Shown: positions 6,002 to 8,952 of the stretch, piece after piece
How the letters are laid out: the number at the start of each line of letters is the position of its first letter
Numbering within the stretch: the first letter of the stretch is position 1
Origin: JBJXGC01 sp046154545
Lineage (GTDB): Bacteria; Chloroflexota; Dehalococcoidia; Tepidiformales; Tepidiformaceae
NCBI GenBank assembly: GCA_046154545.1
Contig: JBJXGC010000149.1
Coordinates: 1-8,952, forward strand
DNA length: 8,952 nucleotides
Direction of reading: 5' to 3'
Made by a program: the position numbers and the translations under genes
Notes under the pieces: generated by a model
What the model saw: only the letters and a program-made list of their open reading frames with translations
The model's database searches: none
Told to the model about the DNA's origin: nothing

Positions 6002-6037
6002 AGCCTCCTGTGCAGCAATGCCGGGAGGTTTTTGTTT
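6002..6037 (+). terminator. Intrinsic terminator (attenuator) between leader peptide and leuA
   Basis: CCTCC (6004-6008) pairs with GGAGG (6024-6028). The stem continues with U-G, G-C, a single bulged T at 6011, then G-C, C-G and A-U, closed by a GCAA tetraloop (6015-6018). TTTTTGTTT follows directly (6029-6037). The element lies 44 nt before the leuA start and well after the nearest upstream gene, which argues for attenuation of leuA. Confidence 0.82.
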
Positions 6038-6080
6038 GGGGTCAGATTGCCGTCCACAGGACGTACCAGGGAGTAAACCA

Positions 6081-7784
6081 ATGCCACCAGCGCCAGTCAC
6101 GCCGAAGCGGATGCCGTTCCACAAGTACCGCCCCTTCCGTCCCCTCCCCCTCCGCCTGCCCGACCGCGAGTGGCCCAACCGCCAGATCGAGAAGGCGCCC
6201 CTCTGGTGCTCCGTCGATCTCCGCGACGGCAACCAGGCCCTCATCGACCCGATGGACCCGGCCCGCAAGATGCGGATGTTCGAAGCCCTCGTCCTCATGG
6301 GGTTCAAGGAGATCGAGGTTGGCTTCCCCTCCGCTTCGAAGCCCGATTACGACTTCGTCCGCAAGCTCATCGAAGAGGACCTCATCCCCGGCGACGTCAC
6401 CATCCAGGTCCTGGTCCAGTGCCGCGAAGACCTGATCGAACCCACCTACGAATGCCTCGTAGGCGCGAAACAGGCCATCGTCCACTTCTACAACTCGACC
6501 TCCATCCTCCAGCGCCGCGTGGTCTTCGGCCTCGAACGCGACGGCATCACGAAGATCGCGACCGACGCCGCGAGGTTCTGCCGCCGCCTCGAGACGTCGG
6601 TCCTCGGCCGCACCGATGTCCGTTACGAGTACTCCCCCGAAAGCTTCACCGGCACCGAACTCGAGTACGCCCTCGATGTCTGCGCCGAGGTCATGAAGAT
6701 CATCGAACCCACGCCGGAGAAGAAGATCATCCTCAACCTCCCGGCCACCGTCGAGATGTACACCCCCAACATCTACGGCGACGCCATCGAATGGTTCCTC
6801 CGCCATGTCCCCAACCGCGACTCGGTCTGCCTCTCGCTCCACCCCCACAACGACCGCGGCACGGGCGTCGCCGCCGCCGAATTCGGCATCATGGCCGGCG
6901 CCGACCGGGTCGAGGGCACGCTCTTCGGCAACGGCGAGCGTACCGGCAACCTCGACCTCATCAACGTCGCCCTCAACCTCTTCAGCCAGGGTGTGGACCC
7001 CGAACTCGACATCAGCGACATCGACGGCCTCCGCCGCGTCGCCGAGTACTGCAACCGGCTGCCCGTCCCCGCCCGCCATCCCTATGGCGGCGACCTCGTC
7101 TACACCTCGTTCTCCGGCTCGCACCAGGACGCGATTAAGAAGGGGTTCGACGCCCTCGGCGAGGAGTACCAGGTCTGGGAAGTGCCCTATCTGCCCATCG
7201 ACCCCAAGCACGTCGGCCGCACCTACGAGGCCGTCATCCGCGTCAACAGCCAGTCGGGCAAGGGCGGCGTCGCCTACATCATGAAGACCGAACACGGGCT
7301 CGACCTTCCCCGGCGGCTCCAGATCGAGTTTTCGAAGACCGTCCAGGCGGTCACCGAGGACACCGGCACGGAGGTCACGCCCGCCGAGATCTGGGCCGCG
7401 TTCAAGAAGGGCTATCTGCCCGAATTCCCCCGCTACGCCCTCGTCTCGCAGGAGATCACGACCTCTTCGGGCCACACGCGGCTGACGGCCCAGGTACGCC
7501 TCGACGGTGCGGTCCACGCCATCTCTGGCGAAGGCAACGGCCCCATCGCCGCCTTCGTCCGCGCCCTCCAGATCGGTCTTGGCATCGATGTCGAGGTCCT
7601 CGACTACTCCGAGCACGCCGTCAGCGCCGGCGCTGACGCCCAGGCCGTCGCCTACGTCGAAGCCCGCAGCTCCGAAGGCACACGCTGGGGCGTCGGGATC
7701 GATGACAACATTCTGGTCGCCTCACTCAAGGCCGCCCTCAGCGCCGTCAACAATCTCGCCTCGCTCAGCGCCCCCCCGGAATAG
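6081..7784 (+). CDS. leuA: 2-isopropylmalate synthase
   Basis: This enzyme condenses acetyl-CoA with 3-methyl-2-oxobutanoate to 2-isopropylmalate, the first committed step of leucine synthesis, and is normally inhibited by leucine. The chosen ATG at 6081 gives 567 aa and has GGGAG 7 nt upstream; an in-frame ATG at 6018 lies inside the terminator hairpin and is rejected. The catalytic TIM barrel covers about 35-330: SVDLRDGNQAL with R48-D49, HPHNDRGTG with metal ligands H254 and H256, and GTLFGNGERTGNLDL. GSHQDAI (about 346) and SGKGGVAYIM (about 392) mark the linker subdomains. Residues about 430-560 form the LeuA dimer regulatory domain that binds leucine. Length and motifs fit the long actinobacterial/proteobacterial form. 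Regulation is probably double: feedback at the C-terminal domain and attenuation through the leader at 5935-6037. It stands alone; no leuB/C/D follows. Confidence 0.97.
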   Translation: MPPAPVTPKRMPFHKYRPFRPLPLRLPDREWPNRQIEKAPLWCSVDLRDGNQALIDPMDPARKMRMFEALVLMGFKEIEVGFPSASKPDYDFVRKLIEEDLIPGDVTIQVLVQCREDLIEPTYECLVGAKQAIVHFYNSTSILQRRVVFGLERDGITKIATDAARFCRRLETSVLGRTDVRYEYSPESFTGTELEYALDVCAEVMKIIEPTPEKKIILNLPATVEMYTPNIYGDAIEWFLRHVPNRDSVCLSLHPHNDRGTGVAAAEFGIMAGADRVEGTLFGNGERTGNLDLINVALNLFSQGVDPELDISDIDGLRRVAEYCNRLPVPARHPYGGDLVYTSFSGSHQDAIKKGFDALGEEYQVWEVPYLPIDPKHVGRTYEAVIRVNSQSGKGGVAYIMKTEHGLDLPRRLQIEFSKTVQAVTEDTGTEVTPAEIWAAFKKGYLPEFPRYALVSQEITTSSGHTRLTAQVRLDGAVHAISGEGNGPIAAFVRALQIGLGIDVEVLDYSEHAVSAGADAQAVAYVEARSSEGTRWGVGIDDNILVASLKAALSAVNNLASLSAPPE

Positions 7785-7791
7785 CGCGTGC

Positions 7792-7833
7792 TTGGCCTAT
7801 GGCCTATGGCTTATGGCTTATGGCCTATGGCCC
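7792..7833. repeat. Six-unit 7-bp tandem repeat after leuA
   Basis: Units read TTGGCCT, ATGGCCT, ATGGCTT, ATGGCTT, ATGGCCT, ATGGCCC: a heptamer ATGGCYT with C/T variation at the sixth base. It begins 8 nt after the leuA stop. Its function is unknown; it could be a slippage-prone microsatellite. No intrinsic terminator with a T-run was seen for leuA. Confidence 0.85.
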
Positions 7834-7840
7834 GTCGTCC

Positions 7841-7874
7841 TTGGCGGTCGCTTGGCGATCTTGGCGTCTTGGCG
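7841..7874. repeat. Cluster of four TTGGCG motifs
   Basis: TTGGCG occurs at 7841, 7852, 7861 and 7869, with spacers of 5, 3 and 2 nt. It directly follows the heptamer array and shares the TTGGC core of its first unit, so the two arrays may have a common origin. Confidence 0.6.
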
Positions 7875-7895
7875 TTTGCCCCGCCCAGGGCGACG

Positions 7896-7924
7896 TTTCC
7901 ACACGCGCCCCGGTCGCGTAGTCT
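7896..7924 (+). promoter_or_regulatory. Weak candidate promoter for the amidohydrolase-2 gene
   Basis: TTTCCA (7896-7901) and TAGTCT (7919-7924) are separated by 17 nt and match the consensus at 4 and 3 of 6 positions. They lie 29 nt before the ATG at 7954. Assigned by eye with little support. Confidence 0.25.
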
Positions 7925-7953
7925 CCGCTCCACCTCACTCCCTGGAGTCATCC

Positions 7954-8952
7954 ATGGTCCTCAACGACGACTGGCTCAACCTCACCGCCGAAGACCCGAT
8001 CGAACTCGACATCCCGATCATCGACCCCCACCACCACCTCTGGGACTACCCGGACAACCGCTACGCCCTCGAAGAGATCGTCGCCGACACGGCCACCCAC
8101 AACGTCCGCCAGACCGTCTTCATCGAATGCAGCGCCATGTACCGCGCCACCGGCCCCGACCACTTCAAGCCAATCGGCGAGACCGAGTTCGTCCAGGGCA
8201 TCGCCGCCATGAGCGCCTCCGGACGCTACGGCACCACGGCCGTCAACACCGGCATTGTCGGCACCGCTGACCTTCGCCTCGGCGATGGCGTCGTCCCCGT
8301 CCTCGAAGCCCAGCTCGCCGCCAGCCCGAACCGCTTCCGCGGAGTCCGCCACCGCGCCGCCTGGCCTGAACGGCGGACCATTCCCGTTGGCCAGCCCGCC
8401 TCGATGGACCATCTCCTGCTCGACCCCGACTTCCGCAAGGGCTTCCGCTACCTCCGCGAATACGCCCTCTCCTTCGAAGCCTGGCTCTTTCACCCCAACA
8501 TCCCCGATGTCGCCGACCTCGCCCGCGCCTTCCCGGACCAGACCATCATCCTCAACCACCTCGGCGGCCCCGTCCTCGGCGGCGAGTTCCCGGGTACGAA
8601 CGAGGAGATCTTCGCCACCTGGAAGCGCGACATCACCGCCGTCGCCCAGTGCCCCAACGTCGTCCTCAAGGTCGGCGGCATCCAGATGCCCGTCAACGGC
8701 TTCAAGTGGCACGAACGCGAGCGCCCCCCGACCTCGGACGAGCTGATCGCGGTCAACGCCCCCTGGTACATGCACTCCATCGAAGCCTTTGGCCCGAGCC
8801 GCTGCATGTTCGAAAGCAACTTCCCCGTCGACCGCGCCTCCTGCAGCTACACCGTCCTCTGGAACCAGTTCAAGAAGCTCACGAAGTCCTTCCGCGCCGA
8901 CGAACGCGCCGCCATGTTCGCCGGCACCGCCGCCCGCGTGTACCGCCTCAAA
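7954..8952 (+). CDS. Amidohydrolase-2 family metal-dependent hydrolase (COG3618-like), stop not reached
   Basis: From the ATG at 7954, 333 codons run to the window end without a stop. GGAG lies 6 nt upstream of the start. The protein is a TIM-barrel hydrolase of the amidohydrolase 2 group, relatives of 2-pyrone-4,6-dicarboxylate and sugar lactonases. Visible motifs are IIDPHHHLWDYP with H26 and H28 on the first barrel strand, FRGVRHRAAW (about 128-137), H180 in WLFHPN, H202 in ILNHLGGP, and D293 in FESNFPVDR, the likely catalytic acid. The end (MFAGTAARVYRLK) matches the usual C-terminus of the family, so only a few residues are likely missing. Substrates in this family are lactones or carboxylated rings; this member's is unknown. 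It has no signal peptide and probably acts in the cytosol. It follows leuA by 169 nt containing repeats, so it is more likely an independent unit than part of leucine synthesis. Confidence 0.93.
   Translation, partial: MVLNDDWLNLTAEDPIELDIPIIDPHHHLWDYPDNRYALEEIVADTATHNVRQTVFIECSAMYRATGPDHFKPIGETEFVQGIAAMSASGRYGTTAVNTGIVGTADLRLGDGVVPVLEAQLAASPNRFRGVRHRAAWPERRTIPVGQPASMDHLLLDPDFRKGFRYLREYALSFEAWLFHPNIPDVADLARAFPDQTIILNHLGGPVLGGEFPGTNEEIFATWKRDITAVAQCPNVVLKVGGIQMPVNGFKWHERERPPTSDELIAVNAPWYMHSIEAFGPSRCMFESNFPVDRASCSYTVLWNQFKKLTKSFRADERAAMFAGTAARVYRLK

Noticed and set aside
5974..6037. T-box or other riboswitch upstream of leuA
   Set aside because: The leader is short, starts with a Leu-rich reading frame, and no T-box sequence or specifier stem was seen; peptide-based attenuation explains it better.
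6042..7616. Open frame of 524 codons on the minus strand across leuA
   Set aside because: It is antisense to leuA, which has full catalytic motifs. The product is Asp/Glu/Val/Ala-rich low-complexity sequence caused by C-ending codons of the true gene.
1..8952. Defence system, prophage or mobile-element cargo
   Set aside because: No nuclease, transposase, integrase, toxin-antitoxin pair or phage structural gene was seen; the genes are metabolic or regulatory.

Overview
The window is high-GC bacterial DNA with C/G-ending codons almost throughout. Nothing in it fixes the taxon. The gene mix (amidohydrolase-rich, a long-form 2-isopropylmalate synthase, an ECF sigma factor with a long C-terminal extension) and the junk-like hairpin repeats would suit a Chloroflexota or actinobacterium-like genome; this is an inference of low to moderate confidence. 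No tRNA, rRNA, CRISPR array, insertion sequence or phage module was seen.

Layout. Positions 1-1538 (minus strand, running off the left edge) encode an unusual membrane-anchored regulator: an ECF sigma factor fused to a zinc-binding anti-sigma-like motif, one transmembrane helix, a Pro/Thr/Ala-rich linker and the start of a DUF11-like extracytoplasmic domain. A 214-bp gap follows. Then comes a tight minus-strand cluster, read from 5202 down to 1753: a D-aminoacylase-type amidohydrolase, an unrecognised all-helical 277-aa protein whose start lies 2 nt after the amidohydrolase stop, and, 40 nt further on, an aldo/keto reductase. The cluster looks like one transcript from a promoter near 5240-5267 and may be a small catabolic unit.

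Positions 5203-5313 are a divergent promoter region. On the plus strand a 66-aa LysM-like protein starts at 5314, probably from a leaderless mRNA. Positions 5515-5934 have no protein gene but hold two imperfect tandem copies of a 73-74 bp hairpin-bearing repeat.

Positions 5900-6080 form a leucine attenuator: a promoter, a 12-codon leader peptide with four consecutive Leu codons (apparently leaderless), a strong hairpin, then an intrinsic terminator, followed by leuA (6081-7784). The downstream spacer carries a six-unit 7-bp tandem repeat and a TTGGCG cluster. The last gene (7954 to the window end) is an amidohydrolase-2 family metal-dependent hydrolase; no stop is reached.

The most notable items are the one-piece sigma/anti-sigma/sensor protein, the leuA leader with its odd pairing logic, and the two predicted leaderless starts. 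The hypothetical protein coupled to the deacylase is the main unknown.
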